NCBI RefSeq assembly: GCF_001411555.2
Contig: NC_049910.1
Location: 36,619,250 to 36,683,249, forward strand
Direction of reading: 5' to 3'
DNA: 64,000 nucleotides
From: Juglans regia
Taxonomy: Eukaryota > Streptophyta > Magnoliopsida > Fagales > Juglandaceae
The position numbers and the translations under genes were made by a program. The stretch's first letter is position 1; every line of letters starts with the position of its first letter. Positions 33,393 through 44,409 of the stretch are shown piece after piece. The notes under the pieces are model-generated. The model worked only from the letters and a program-made list of their open reading frames with translations, was not told the DNA's origin and ran no database searches.

Positions 33393-34860
33393 TTGAACCC
33401 AGGTACAATTGGTTTTGCTCTTCTTAGTCCTCACAGAGATGCAGATAGCTTTGCTTGGCTTCTTGACTCAGGGGCTACTGACCATATGACTTTTGATGCC
33501 ATGGATTTCTCAGAGACTTCTCCTCCACAACGCACTAGCATTGCCAATGCTAATGGCATTATTTCTCCAATAACTAGAGCCGGCTCTGTGAATTTATCTC
33601 CCCCTCTACATTTATCCAACACTTTACTTGTCCCGTCACTTTCCCATAAATTGTTGTTTGTAGGTCAAATTACTACTGACCTGGGATGTGTTGTATTAAT
33701 TTACCCTACTATCTGTCTTCTACAGGATATTCTCACCAAGGAGATAATTGGGTGTGGTACTAAGCTGGGGGGATTATATTATGTGGATGACTTCATTACA
33801 GGCCGGGCACATCACTTGCACCATTTGACCAGTGCTAAAGAGACACATATTTGGCTTTGGCATCGTCGCTTGGGGCATCCATCTTTTTCCTATTTGAAGC
33901 ATGTTTTTCTTGATTTGTTTCTACATTTACAGCCTTCTACGTTTAAATGTGACACTTGTATTTTGGCCAAAAGCCACAAACCACATTTCCGTTGAGCATG
34001 AATAAAAGTGACACTCCATTTGCGTTAATTCATTCTGATGTGTGGGGTCCCTCACCTATTAGTACTTTGTCGAGTTTCTGTTGGTTTGTCATATATGTAG
34101 ATGATTGTACCTGTATGATGTGGCTTTACTTAATGAAACACAAAGATGAAGTGGCCACTGTGTTTGAAACTTTCCATGTTATGGTTCGTACTCAGTACGG
34201 CGCGAACATTTAGGTTCTCCGTTCTGACAATGGTGGTGAATACGTCAATCACCGACTTCAAACGCATTTCACTCAACATGGTCTTATTCATGAAACTTCA
34301 TGCCCACAAACACCTCAACAAAACGGTGTTGCCGAGCGGAAGAACTTGCATCTTCTTGAGACTGCTCGTGCACTTCTACTTGGTGCTCATATGCCCAACC
34401 GTTTTTGGCCCGATGCAGTATCTACTGCGATTTATCTCCTCAACTAGATGCCCTCCAAGGTCCTGAATGTTTAGATTCCACTTCATGCTCTGTCCACCCG
34501 TGTGTCAATTCCCACGGCACTGATGCTTTCTCCTCAGGTCTTTGGTTGTGTGGCCTTTGTACATCTCCATAAGAATCAACGTAACAAGTTTGATCTGTGT
34601 GCCCTTCATTGTCTTTTCTTAGGCTATGGTACTCAGAAAAAAGGGTACCGTTGCTATGATCCTACCACCTGGCGACTTTATGTGACTATGGATGTACAGT
34701 TCTTGGAGACGGATCTATTTTTTTCTCCCTCAACATCAAATTCTCCTCTTCAGGGGGACACAAATGGTGAAGAGTTGAATTGGTTGGGATTTGATGGAAG
34801 TGCCTCTTATGATATTGAAGTGAGTATGAGAGATGAAGCAATGCATGAGCATGCTTATCC
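33393..34860 (+). pseudogene. Copia protease and integrase, broken
   Basis: 33393-33995 is open and holds the protease active site L-L-D-S-G-A-T-D-H-M and the pre-integrase W-L-W-H-R-R-L-G-H-P-S with C-D-T-C. The integrase core (H-S-D-V-W-G-P-S at about 34030, D-N-G-G-E-Y at 34225, N-G-V-A-E-R-K-N near 34325) is split by stops at 33993, 34211 and 34447. 34502-34873 carries the integrase C-terminal V-F-G-C-V-A-F-V-H. The copy at 57.6-58.8 kb is similarly broken. Confidence 0.88.
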
Positions 34861-36322
34861 TTTTTTTTTTTAAAAAAGTAACATGAACATGCTTATCTGA
34901 ATGAGACAAATAATACACCTGTTTTTCATGAGTCGAATGAATCACCAAATGAATGTGGTGAGTTGAATGAACCAAATGCTAAGTCATCGCGTGAGTGTGA
35001 TGATTCGTATGACCCACTTGAGGGTGACGGTTTGAATGGGTCAAATACTAAGTCACCGCAGGAATGTGATGATCTGTATGGACCGAATGCTAAATCTGGT
35101 TCTTTGCCGAGTTCTGAAGACAGCATATGTCCTGATGTGGAGCTCGATATATGCACTAGCATTCCAGTACTATCTGTGATTGAAGATGAATCCCCCCATT
35201 CTGAAGTACCCATTTGTTCATCTCCTGAGAATAACCCTGGGGTACATAATCTCACCACACCATTACATTCTAATAATATAGACATGTCTGTGGGATATAC
35301 CTTACCTTTCAGGCACAATCGTGGCAAGGCACCCAATAGATATTCACCAGATGTTGAAGAGCGCAGATCAAGGTACTCAATTGTCAACTATGCTCCACCA
35401 AGAACTTCTTTGAACCTCTAAAAAATTTTGCACAAAAGCTTTCCTCTTGTAAGGTTCCTGCTAGTGTCCATGAAGCATTAGAAAGTTCAAAGTGGACCCA
35501 AGCGTAGAAGAAATGGAGGCACTACTGAAAAATAATACATGGGCTCTCGTTCCATTACCTGAAGGGAAAAAAACAGAAGGGTGCCGATGGGTATTCTCTA
35601 TTAAACACAAGCCAGATGGGTCTATTGAGCGGTACAAAGCGAGGCTTGTAGCGAAAGGGTATACACAGACATATGGCGTTGACTACCAAGAGACTTTCTC
35701 ACCGGTAGCCAAGCTGAATACAGTTAGAGTGTTATTATCTCTTGCTGCAAACTTCGACTGGCCATTGCATCAATTTGATGTTATCAACGCCTTCCTCCAT
35801 GGCGATCTTGAAGAGGAAGTTTACATAGATATTCCTTTGTATGAACTAAAACAATCACCAAGAGCATGGTTTGGGCGGTTTAGCTTGGCAATGAAGAAAT
35901 ATGGGTTCAAACAAAGTAATTCCGACCATACTTTGTTTCTAAAACATCAACTGGGCAAGGTAACAACTTTGATAATCTATGTAGATGATATGATTATCAC
36001 AGGGGATGATGCAGAAGAAATATCTCGACTTGAAAAGCAATTGGCTACCGAGTTCGAGATGAACAATTTGGGAGGACTCAAGTATTTTTTGGGAATTGAA
36101 GTGGCCAGGTCTAAACAGGGTATATTTCTTTCTCAACAAAAATATATACTAGACTTGCTAGTCGAGGTGGGAATGTTGGAGTGTAAGCCTGTAGACACCC
36201 CAATTGTTCAAAACCACGGACTTGGAGAATACCCGAGTCAAGTTCCAACTGATAAAGGAAGATACCAAAGGTTAGTTGGGAAAATCATTTATCTCTCACA
36301 TACTCGTCCAGATATTGCATAA
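34861..36322 (+). pseudogene. Copia linker and reverse transcriptase
   Basis: After a poly-T interruption at 34860-34873, an acidic linker (34963-35421) leads into RT at about 35492. RT motifs: WVFSIKHKPDGSIERYKARL, HQFDVINAFLHGDLEEEVY, Y-V-D-D-M-I-I-T-G (catalytic, about 35980) and LGGLKYFLGIE. An in-frame deletion of roughly 70 bp near 35835 joins D-I-P directly to L-Y-E-L-K-Q-S-P. The right-arm copy retains the missing residues (Q-G-T-R-H-P-K...R-S-L-Y-G-L-K). The stop at 36320 separates RNase H. Confidence 0.88.
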
Positions 36323-36920
36323 GCTGTGAGTGTTGTAAGTTAGTTTATGCACAATCCTAGTAATAATCATATGGAGGCAGTGACTCAGATCCTTTGATAT
36401 TTGAAGTCATCTTCGAGCAAAGGTATTATTTTCTCAAAGCATAATAGTTAACTGAATGTTGAGGGCTATACGGATGCAGATTGGGTAGGTAATATCACTG
36501 ATAGAATATCATCCCCAGGGTACTTTATGTTTGTTGGAGGAAACCTTGTAACCTGGAGAAGTAAAAAACAGAAGGTGGTGGCGTTGTCAAGTGCTGAAGC
36601 GGAATTTAGGGGGATGGCTAAAGGCCTTTGAGAGCTTCTCTAGTTGAGGAAGCTCTTAACTGAAATCGGTTTTGCTCCTACTTCAGAAATGGACCTGTTT
36701 TGCGACAATAAGGCCGCCATTACTATTTCTCATAACCATGTTCAACTTGACCGCACTAAACACGTGGAGATAGACCTACACTTTGTTAAAGAGAATCTTG
36801 AAGCAAAAATAGTCTGTTTTCCATTTGTGAAGTCTGAAGATCAATTGGCAGATATACTTACAAAGGCTGTGTCTAGTCGCGTCTTCTATAACTCACTTGA
36901 CAAATTGCGCATTCAAGATC
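36323..36920 (+). pseudogene. Copia RNase H, ended by LTR insertion
   Basis: D-A-D-W-V-G at about 36475, S-S-A-E-A-E-F near 36590, C-D-N-K-A-A-I at 36700 and H-V-E-I-D-L-H-F-V-K at about 36760 are RNase H signatures. Stops at 36320 and 36630 break the frame. The last codons are cut by the solo LTR at 36921, and the remaining 3' end resumes at 39909. Confidence 0.88.
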
Positions 36921-38035
36921 TGTAACACCCGGGCCCAGTGCGAAGTTGTTTTCAAAAAATTATGGATTTTTTTATGTGCGAAAAGCCCATTTGATTTTTT
37001 TTTAAAAAAATAGACTTCGGGCCTAAAACTCTTAGAGAAAGCCCAAATTTTTTTGCATGCCCAAACACCAAGCCGTGAGATCAAAGATCAAACCCCCATG
37101 ACATTCACGACGTCATGCACATTTTCTTCTCTAGGGTTTACTAGTTTTTCCTTATATAAATCTCACATAGAAACTCAGCCATCAAATCTAAGGTTGCCGC
37201 TCTGCATCTCTCCCATACCACCTCTTGACATCACTTGCTTCAAGTAACATAAATATTTCTGCCCAAGCCGCTAGCCTCTCCTCCCCACGCAAACAGCAGC
37301 CACGGCTCCTCCTTGCACAACGTAAACCACCATGTGGTAGCCCCGCCACCCAGCCTTTAGCAAACAGTGAACCCTACGGTAGAACAACAGCCTCTGCTAT
37401 CCTAAACCACAAAGTACGTGCATTGCCATAAAACACATTGGTGTGTTGCATGCCCCTCCCAGCGTCCAACTTCAGTGTCGTCATCACCACCGCGTGAAGC
37501 CCAGCAGCCAGTTTTCCTAGTGACAACCACAGGATCACCGTGGAACAGCCACTGCCTCCACGTCCAGGAAACGTCCAGCAATAGCAGTGAACTGCAGTGC
37601 CGCTACACCATCTAGAACGCAAGCCGCCACCCCATGCAGAACCGACGCAAACCGTGCATGCACTGCACCTCCACGGATTGCAACACAGCCTCGCCATGTA
37701 CCACCTCCACTTGACCCTCACTGGAGCTCCAGCTCTTCCGCCGTACACCACTGCACCACCACCATATTGCCGAGGACAACCACCTACAAAGTGAACCTAA
37801 ACTCCCCTGTTTTAGCCACCGAAAACAAAGCAACCCAATCTGGTGCACTTGTCATTCGAAGCCACCACACACAGTGCCAGCGCCTCCACGTCGTTACCAT
37901 CGGCATAGAGAACTTCGACGGTCACTCCATGCCACTCCTATCCACAGCGTCCCGCTCGGCAAGCCACCAACAGCACCTCCGTGTCACACTCTCTCGGCTT
38001 ACTCTATGTCTTTAAGTTTTTCCTCATTCGTTGGT

Positions 38036-38061
38036 CTCTCTCTCTCTCTCTCTCTCTCATC
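38036..38061. repeat. (TC)n microsatellite
   Basis: Pure CT dinucleotide run inside the solo LTR. Confidence 0.9.
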
Positions 38062-39059
38062 TAGTGCTCCGCCGAGATCATCGTCGTCTGCCTAGCCCCT
38101 TGCCTACGTCGCACGCTGTCGCTTTATTTCCTCTGTGAGTAAGCCATGCAGTGCATGTTATGTTCGTAAATTTACATAGGTTTTTTTGTTAGTTTTCAAA
38201 GAATTAAATGAAATTACCGTAATACCCTTTACTACATGTTATATTAATGGGATTTTAAACTTTTATTATGTATTAGTACACTGTTATTTAATTATGATTA
38301 CAGAAAATTATTTTAACATGTTATTAAGTAAAGTTTTATTTTAAAAGTAAACAATATTGGTGTAATGTTATTTTTACATTTTAGATATGATTTAGTCTAT
38401 TTAAAAATAGTTATGGTTTATTTTATAATATTTTGGGATAATTATATTATCCAGTATTAAACTTCAGAAGTTGTTTTCATTAATAAATAAGTTAGACTTT
38501 TAAATGTTTTTAGTTGAAGTTATCAAATGGATATTGACAATTTTAGAAAGGGATGATATATTTTAAGGTTTATGAAATTTTAGGTTTTGAGAAATTAAGT
38601 AGGTTATTTTAGAAATTTAGGATTAAATATCGAAATAAGTGGTTGATTAGAAATTTACGGGAATTACTTGATTATTTTATAGGTGATGATTGTTAATTGT
38701 TCGACTTTGCATTAAAATAAAATGAGCTGAGGTTATTTTTGGAAAATATACATATTTGATTTTGAAAAGAAATTTGAACTACCTCAGTTATTTGTTCTGC
38801 ATTACCCATGAGATTCTGTTTAAGAAAAAAGTATTTTCTATCATGACTGATGTAGACATGAGCTTATTTTTGACATTCTGTTTCTGAACTTTGAAAAATA
38901 GAGCGAATATGAAATTTATGCATAAATTATGTTGTGATATGATTTTGTTCTGTTCTGAAGATTTTGCTCAGTACTCTGTTTGGATAAGACGTGATTTCTG
39001 AAAACATTTGGCATGACACTCTGATTCTGAATTTGATTATGTTTCCTCTCTGTTCAGTT

Positions 39060-39209
39060 ACGGCCCTGCCACGGGTGATAATAGTGGCATACGGCCCAAC
39101 CACGGGTTACAATAGTGGATACGGCCCAACCACGGGTTATAATAGTGGATACGGCCCAACTACGAATAATAATAGTGGATACAGCTCTACCATGGGTTAT
39201 AGTAGTAGT
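39060..39209 (+). repeat. 30-bp minisatellite, five units
   Basis: Five tandem units with core ACGGCCCAACCACGGGTTA plus AATAGTGGAT, at 39060, 39090, 39120, 39150 and 39180, increasingly diverged at both ends. Lies in the solo LTR. The other LTR copies have looser versions of such repeats (46980-47110). Confidence 0.9.
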
Positions 39210-39937
39210 CTCTGTTTTGAGTGCACACCTTGGTGACAGAGTGATTTATGTTCTGCTTGGCTACCGGCAGATGCACAACCCTACCACGGGGGTTATACAT
39301 GGCCTCTATTCTGATATGATGTTCTGATGATGATGATGATCATTTATGCTATGCCAAAAAATATTTTTGAATGAAATTATTTCTAAATCTTCGCTTTGAT
39401 ATTTTGATAATAGGTTTTGCTTCCGCACTTTGAAAATGAAAATGTTTTGTTCTGCATTCTGATTTTTGTAACTGCTCATGTTTACACACTGGTATATGTT
39501 TTCTGCTTTCTGAGTTGTTGATAACTCACCTCTTATCTCCATATATTTTTCAGATAATTTTGATGGTTCAACTCGAGAATAAGAGTAGGAAGTTTTAGCA
39601 AGTGCGATGATCAGAGTGGAATAAGTGCCCGAGCGTACAAGTGCTTATTTGAGAGTCGTAGTTAGTAAACTGATTTTATTTTTCGGGTATTTTGATTTGA
39701 TGAGTTAAGGATAATTTCGAGTTTTGGAGAGTTTTTAATTTTTGTTATTGAGATTTTCTTTATTGTCCCCATGGAGGAACTTAGATATTTGGATTGATTA
39801 AATTGATTAATATTTTATTGGATTTTCCGGATTTTATAGTTGTACTATTTAAGTTGATTTGAGGTATTAAGAGTTAACTCTCCGGACCTACGGGAACGGG
39901 GCATTACAAGACTCCCATGCATCAACTTAAGGGGGAG

Positions 39938-40146
39938 TGTTGGTGTGAGCTACATTTGGAAATAGAGGAATTATAGGCATTTCAAATTAGCAAGATCACG
40001 TTGATGTAGATAAAATGGTCAGGCGGGATTCTAGCCGATATTGTTGCATTGATAAGTTTAGATTTCAATTCTTGTTATTTATGTAAATAATTCCTGCTGT
40101 AAAGATTTATTAGAATATATATATATGAAAATACAAAAGTTTGACA
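39938..40146 (+). repeat. Copia 3' LTR (left arm)
   Basis: 209 bp with TG...CA ends, after PPT AGGGGGAG. Directly abuts the RALF4 3' flank (TGATGCATGAATGC). Confidence 0.92.
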
Positions 40147-40500
40147 TGATGCATGAATGCATAATATTATATACCCTTGGATTTTCAAAATACGTGACCA
40201 ACTTAACATGACACGTACGTCGTTATTATATGATGCATGCATATATGAGTTAAGATCGTGGTTATATTCATAAGTATCGTGGCTTCAAAAATAATTATAT
40301 AGAATGTACGCCTTTCATAAATAAATGGTATATATAAAACATTGGGACATTAATATACACAGTAAGTTGATCGATCGATATTATCTTATACATACATTAA
40401 TATGTCCAGAAGAACAAATAATTAATTTTAGATGCATGGAATCGCAACCTTTTTTATTACTACTTCTGGACGTTTATCATGATCTTGATCATGATCTTAA
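40147..40500. other. RALF4 3' flank
   Basis: Matches the 3' flanks of RALF1, 3 and 5 in the appropriate orientation. No gene. Contains GATCGATCGAT and ATGCATGC palindromes typical of this locus. Confidence 0.65.
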
Positions 40501-40746
40501 TCATGATATATATATATATTGTGGTGGTGTTCGGCAATCAGTTTCTTTTTCGCAGCCTCTCGTGTATTTATTAGCCGGCTCTTTATGGCAAATCTCAGCT
40601 TCAGGATGCAAGTTGCAATTTGCATGAATATTTCCATCTATTACAGCTCCATAGCTGAGGTTGCGTGCATTTGTATATTGAACCCAAAGCCCGCTAACCA
40701 TAAACATGCAAATCAGGAAAATAACAGTTCTTCTGGGCATTGCCAT
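40501..40746 (-). CDS. RALF-like secreted peptide (RALF4)
   Basis: This 81-residue, single-exon precursor is nearly identical to RALF3. Signal peptide 1-27 (TVIFLICMFMVSGLW core). The mature part starts R-N-L-S-Y-G-A-V-I-D. Cysteines at 44, 53, 65 and 71 and N-K-Y-T-R-G-C are all kept. Differences include Y for D at 24 and D for G at 37. The tail is P-P-Q-Y-I-Y-I-S, set by a nearby (TA)n run. No RRxL site. The promoter is complete, with TATA at 40906-40912. Its divergently oriented partner across the palindrome centre is RALF5. Probably functional. Confidence 0.9.
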   Translation of the reverse strand: MAMPRRTVIFLICMFMVSGLWVQYTNARNLSYGAVIDGNIHANCNLHPEAEICHKEPANKYTRGCEKETDCRTPPQYIYIS

Positions 40747-41460
40747 CGTGCTTCAATGGAGATTGCAAATAAAGGTTCTCTTGTCTGAGGGGAGTACTTT
40801 ATGGGACGGTGAAATGTGAAGTGAGAAAGAAAGAGGGTTGCTAGATAGCTAGCTATCTGACTAGGCGGTCTGGGGATACTATGAGCTAGTGGGTGGTGTT
40901 GAGAGATTTATAGCACAAGGTTGTGCTAAATATAACCTTTTTGCATAGATCATGATTTGCGTGCACGAGTTTGTTTGAAACTATATATTCATCGTCAAAG
41001 TTAGAAGCTGGGAGTAATAGTATTTGGATAGCTCCTTGTTTGTTTAGGCATATATCTATAAATATATATATATATATTATATTTTCTAAATATAGGGTTT
41101 GAACAAATACAGTTAGAACAAAAATTGGTTTGATCATGATGAGGAACTTTGAAATCATGCAAAGATATATATGATATATCTTTTGTCTAGATAAATCTCG
41201 ATCGAACCTATGCAACGTTCCCACATTATTTGGAGTACAAGACGGATCATCAGTTTTTGACTGATGCGCAATGTGCATATCTTTTACAATTGACCGGTAC
41301 TTGGATTTTACCAAGTTTCGTAAGAAATTTCTTAACTCTCTTACAAGTATAGCGGCCTGTTTAATTGATAAGCATTCCATGCATGAAGGTCTATTAATGA
41401 AGATATACAGGGCCACATGTGGGATATGGATATATCAAAAACTGACTTATTGAGAAATAA
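40747..41460 (-). promoter_or_regulatory. RALF4 promoter region
   Basis: TATA (ATTTATA on plus) at 40906-40912, 26-bp shared block at 40918-40943, GCTAGCTATCTGACTAG-type leader at 40845-40865. It is collinear with the RALF3 and RALF5 promoters to about 41.45 kb. Confidence 0.65.
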
Positions 41461-41918
41461 GTTTTTTGTAAGTTTTTCTTAAGTACATTTAGTATTTTTC
41501 TTATGGATATAAATAGTGACGTTACATCATGTACTTACACTTTTTACTTACAATTTTACTTAAAAGACTCATTTTGTTAATTTGAATTTTAAATTTTATA
41601 ATTTTTAGCATATACATAAAAAACTGACATGTTGAGAAGTAAATATTTTTTGTAAGTTTTTCTTAAGTACATTTAGCATTTTTCTTACTGATATGAATAG
41701 TGCTACATCATGTACTTACACTTTTACTTACAATTTTACTCACATTCTATCCTAATTAAGTTGTTATATCAATTAAAATTAGTACGTATTTACATAATTA
41801 ATTTTAATTACATCATGTATAACATGTAGTGTATGATGAGAGTATCACGTCATTAGTACTACAAGAGTTCCTAATAAAATGTAGTGCATGCTTATCTATT
41901 TCATTTTACTATGTACAT

Positions 41919-42231
41919 GTATAACATGTAGTGTATGATGAGATGGTTTCGTAATCCAAATGGGGCATAAAACACTTCATATTCTTTTCTATTCTTCTTC
42001 TTCTTCTTCTTTTCTCTATACTTAATATTTTTAAATGCTAGATTTAAAACTTCATAATGAAGTCATAAATATTAATAATTTCTCCAACAAGTTAAGGCGC
42101 CCATGCATGCAATATATAACGCATGCAAGCTGGGGCATTAATTCTTAACACGACTTCAATAAGCTAGCTAATCATGAGTTTGCCTAAACGAGACAATGTG
42201 CATGGAGTGGGCGCAGAACAATAGGACATCT
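41919..42231. other. Spacer of the giant inverted repeat
   Basis: A 313-bp non-palindromic centre. It begins with a second copy of the 26-bp sequence ending ACATGTAGTGTATGATGAGA (first copy 41816-41841), then carries a MITE end and the CTT-rich DNA also found at 26790-27010, in the same orientation. Confidence 0.85.
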
Positions 42232-42649
42232 ATGTACATAGTAAAATGAAATAGATAAGCATGCACTACATTTTATTAGGAACTCTTGTAGTACTAATGA
42301 CGTGATACTCTCATCATACACTACATGTTATACATGATGTAATTAAAATTAATTATGTAAATACGTACTAATTTTAATTGATATAACAACTTAATTAGGA
42401 TAGAATGTGAGTAAAATTGTAAGTAAAAGTGTAAGTAGATATAGCACTATTCATATCAGAAAGAAAAATGCTAAATGTACTGAAGAAAAACTTACAAAAA
42501 AATTTACTTTTTAACATGTCAGTTTTTTATATATATGCTGAAAATTATAAAATTTAAAATTCAAATTAACAAAATGAGTCTTGTAAGTAAAAGTGTAAGT
42601 ACATCATTTAGCACTACTCTTATAATTAATATGTACAAATTAAGGTTTA

Positions 42650-43162
42650 CATTAGATCATGGCTTTGGAGAATCGATATCACAGTACTCGCCAATATTAA
42701 TTAATTAACGTTACCAACATGCAGAGCTAGTAGTAGTACTTACCAATTGAACAAGCTGCTATATTTATCAAAGACACGTGATCTTCATTAAGATTTTTGT
42801 ACATATCCCTGTGGTCGTGTATATCTTGATTAATAGACCTTCATGCATGGAATGCTTATCAATTAAACAGGCTATAGTACTACAGTTGTAAGAGAGTTAA
42901 GAAATTTCTTACGAAACTTGATAAAATCCAAGTACCGGCCATTTGTAAGAGATATGCACATTGCGCATTAATAAAAAACTGATGATCTGTCTTGTACTCC
43001 AAATAATGTGGGAACGTTGCATGCACAGGTTCGATCGAGATTTATCTAGACAAAAGACATATCATATATCTTTGCATGATTTTCAAAGTTCCTCATCATC
43101 AAACCAATTTTTGTTCTAACTGTATTTGTTGATCAAACCCTATATTTAGAAAATATAATATA

Positions 43163-43193
<31 letters not shown>

Positions 43194-43352
43194 GCCTAAA
43201 CAAACAAGGAGCTATCCAAATACTATTACTCCCAGCTTCTAACTTTGGCGATGAATAGTTTCAAACAAACTCGTCCATGCAAATCATGATCTATGCAAAA
43301 AGGTTATATTTAGCACAACCTTGTGCTATAAATCTCTCAACACCACCCACCA
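42650..43352 (+). promoter_or_regulatory. RALF5 promoter, separated from its gene
   Basis: Collinear with the RALF3 promoter: 26-bp block at 43297-43322, TATAAAT at 43327-43333, then CTCTCAACACCACCCACCA, where it is interrupted by CACTACAA. The remaining 133 bp of leader and the gene are at 54668 onward. An (AT)n run lies at 43162-43192. Confidence 0.8.
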
Positions 43353-44409
43353 CACTACAACCTTGGGATCTGCGCTTGCCACAACTGTTGCAGCAGAGGT
43401 ATCATTTAGTTTAAGCAACATCTTCTTCAACTCGTGGTTATAATCTTTCCATTTCTTTCCCATATCCCTTTCTATAAACGAGTGGAACCCCTCAAGCTTA
43501 TCATTGGGAACCATAAATTTAGACTACATTCAATACCAAATGTCAACAATATTAGTGTCATGTGAAGTAGTTTTCAAACATTAAATAGATTATAATTCAA
43601 AACCTTATTATCTTAATTGAATACCATAATAATGTCCCACATTGTATCCTTAAAATGTTGAGGCACCAACCTCCAATCTATGAAATTAATTGGTGCCAAT
43701 TGTCGATCTTTCACCAATTTTCCAGCAAATCTTCTCACCTTTGAAGATTTAAATTCATGGGATGACACATGGCATGGAGATTCATCTCAATTAATTCATC
43801 TTTTGGCAAGTGCCATATATCATTGATGGAGTTTAATATCCGTTCCTTTTTGTTGCCATTAACATCTGCATATGCATTTGTATGAGAGATTGCTTGTTCT
43901 TTTAAATTATTAATAAGATTGACAAAGTTAAATTTACCAATGATGGTGACATGGCGATCTTCAGGGTCAATATAGTTATTGTGGTCCTCTATATGTGAGT
44001 GTCCCCCTTCTTGAGCAGAGGAGGATGGTGGCAGCCCTTCTTGTGTGAAAGTGGATGGCTGGCATTCTCCATGTGTGGGTGCAGATGACTGTGATGAGGG
44101 TTCAATGGAAGATGATGTATATTTAGCACTCTGTGTGAATGTAGCTTGTCGAGCTTGTCCATGTGCAAATCCAGGTGGTTGTGAGGCCTGCTCATCAATG
44201 GTAGGAGATGCTTGCTCACTCTCAACGAGCCCTGAACCCCTTGCTCCAAGTGTAGATCTAGGTGGTTGTGATGCAGGTTCAGCTAGTGTAAATGCCTGCT
44301 CTTTTCCTCTAGAATGGAGAAAATATTGTGTTGATGATGATGGTAAAGTTGTGGATGAATTGTTGTTCAAGAGTGATTTTAGAGTCTTTGTCTTCTTTTT
44401 TGGTGCCAT
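43353..44409 (-). pseudogene. CACTA ORF1-like (TnpA-type) gene, cut by the element end
   Basis: The first exon from Met at 44409 reads M-A-P-K-K-K-T-K-T-L-K-S. It then has a Ser/Gln/Pro-rich region with repeated A-S-Q-P-P motifs, and ends near 43735 in L-H-A-M-C-H-P-M-N. A downstream exon (43353-43514) reads FIERDMGKKWKDYNHELKK, resembling the Transposase_24 region of plant CACTA second proteins. That exon runs to within a codon of the terminus, so the natural 3' part and 3'UTR are missing. The frame is otherwise mostly open. Confidence 0.65.

Larger units (their letters stand above)
36921..39908 (+). mobile_element. Solo LTR (probable Ty3-gypsy, Tekay-like), 3.0 kb
   Basis: TGTAACACCCGGG at the left and GGGGCATTACA at the right. 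It lies inside the 3' end of the left-arm copia and is absent from the right-arm copia (55620-55650 shows the empty site). Flanks AGATC/AGACT look like a mutated 5-bp duplication. Same family as 22624-25333 (near-identical stretch 38.2-38.7 kb). It contains a TATATAAAT promoter motif near 37154, a GC-rich leader (37.2-38.1 kb), a CT microsatellite (38036-38061) and a 30-bp minisatellite. No proteins. Confidence 0.78.
32116..40146 (+). mobile_element. Ty1-copia with truncated 5' LTR (left arm), hosting a solo LTR
   Basis: 5' LTR remnant 32116-32272, PBS TGGTATCAGAACC at 32273-32285, coding remnants to 36920, a nested 3.0-kb solo LTR, PPT AGGGGGAG (39930-39937) and a complete 209-bp 3' LTR (39938-40146, TGTTGGTG to TTTGACA). 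The 5' LTR lacks its first 52 bp or so, at the same base as the right-arm copy. Without the insertion the element is about 5.0 kb. Confidence 0.92.
29178..41918 (+). repeat. Left arm of giant inverted repeat
   Basis: Reverse-complement collinear with 42232-63535. The shared order from outside in is copia fragment, 30.4-31.6 kb flank, IBR5-like exons, 5'-truncated copia, RALF with promoter, and AT-rich inner segment. The innermost 50 bp (about 41866-41918 against 42232-42284) is essentially perfect. A solo LTR (36921-39908) is unique to this arm. Removing it leaves about 9.75 kb. Confidence 0.9.

Noticed and set aside
37225..38095. Dense overlapping ORFs in the GC-rich part of the 36.9-39.9 kb element
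   Set aside because: Composition effect. No frame is conserved with the related LTR at 22.6-25.3 kb.
39060..39209. Regular 30-bp repeats reminiscent of a CRISPR array
   Set aside because: The units are contiguous without spacers and sit in a plant LTR; this is a minisatellite.
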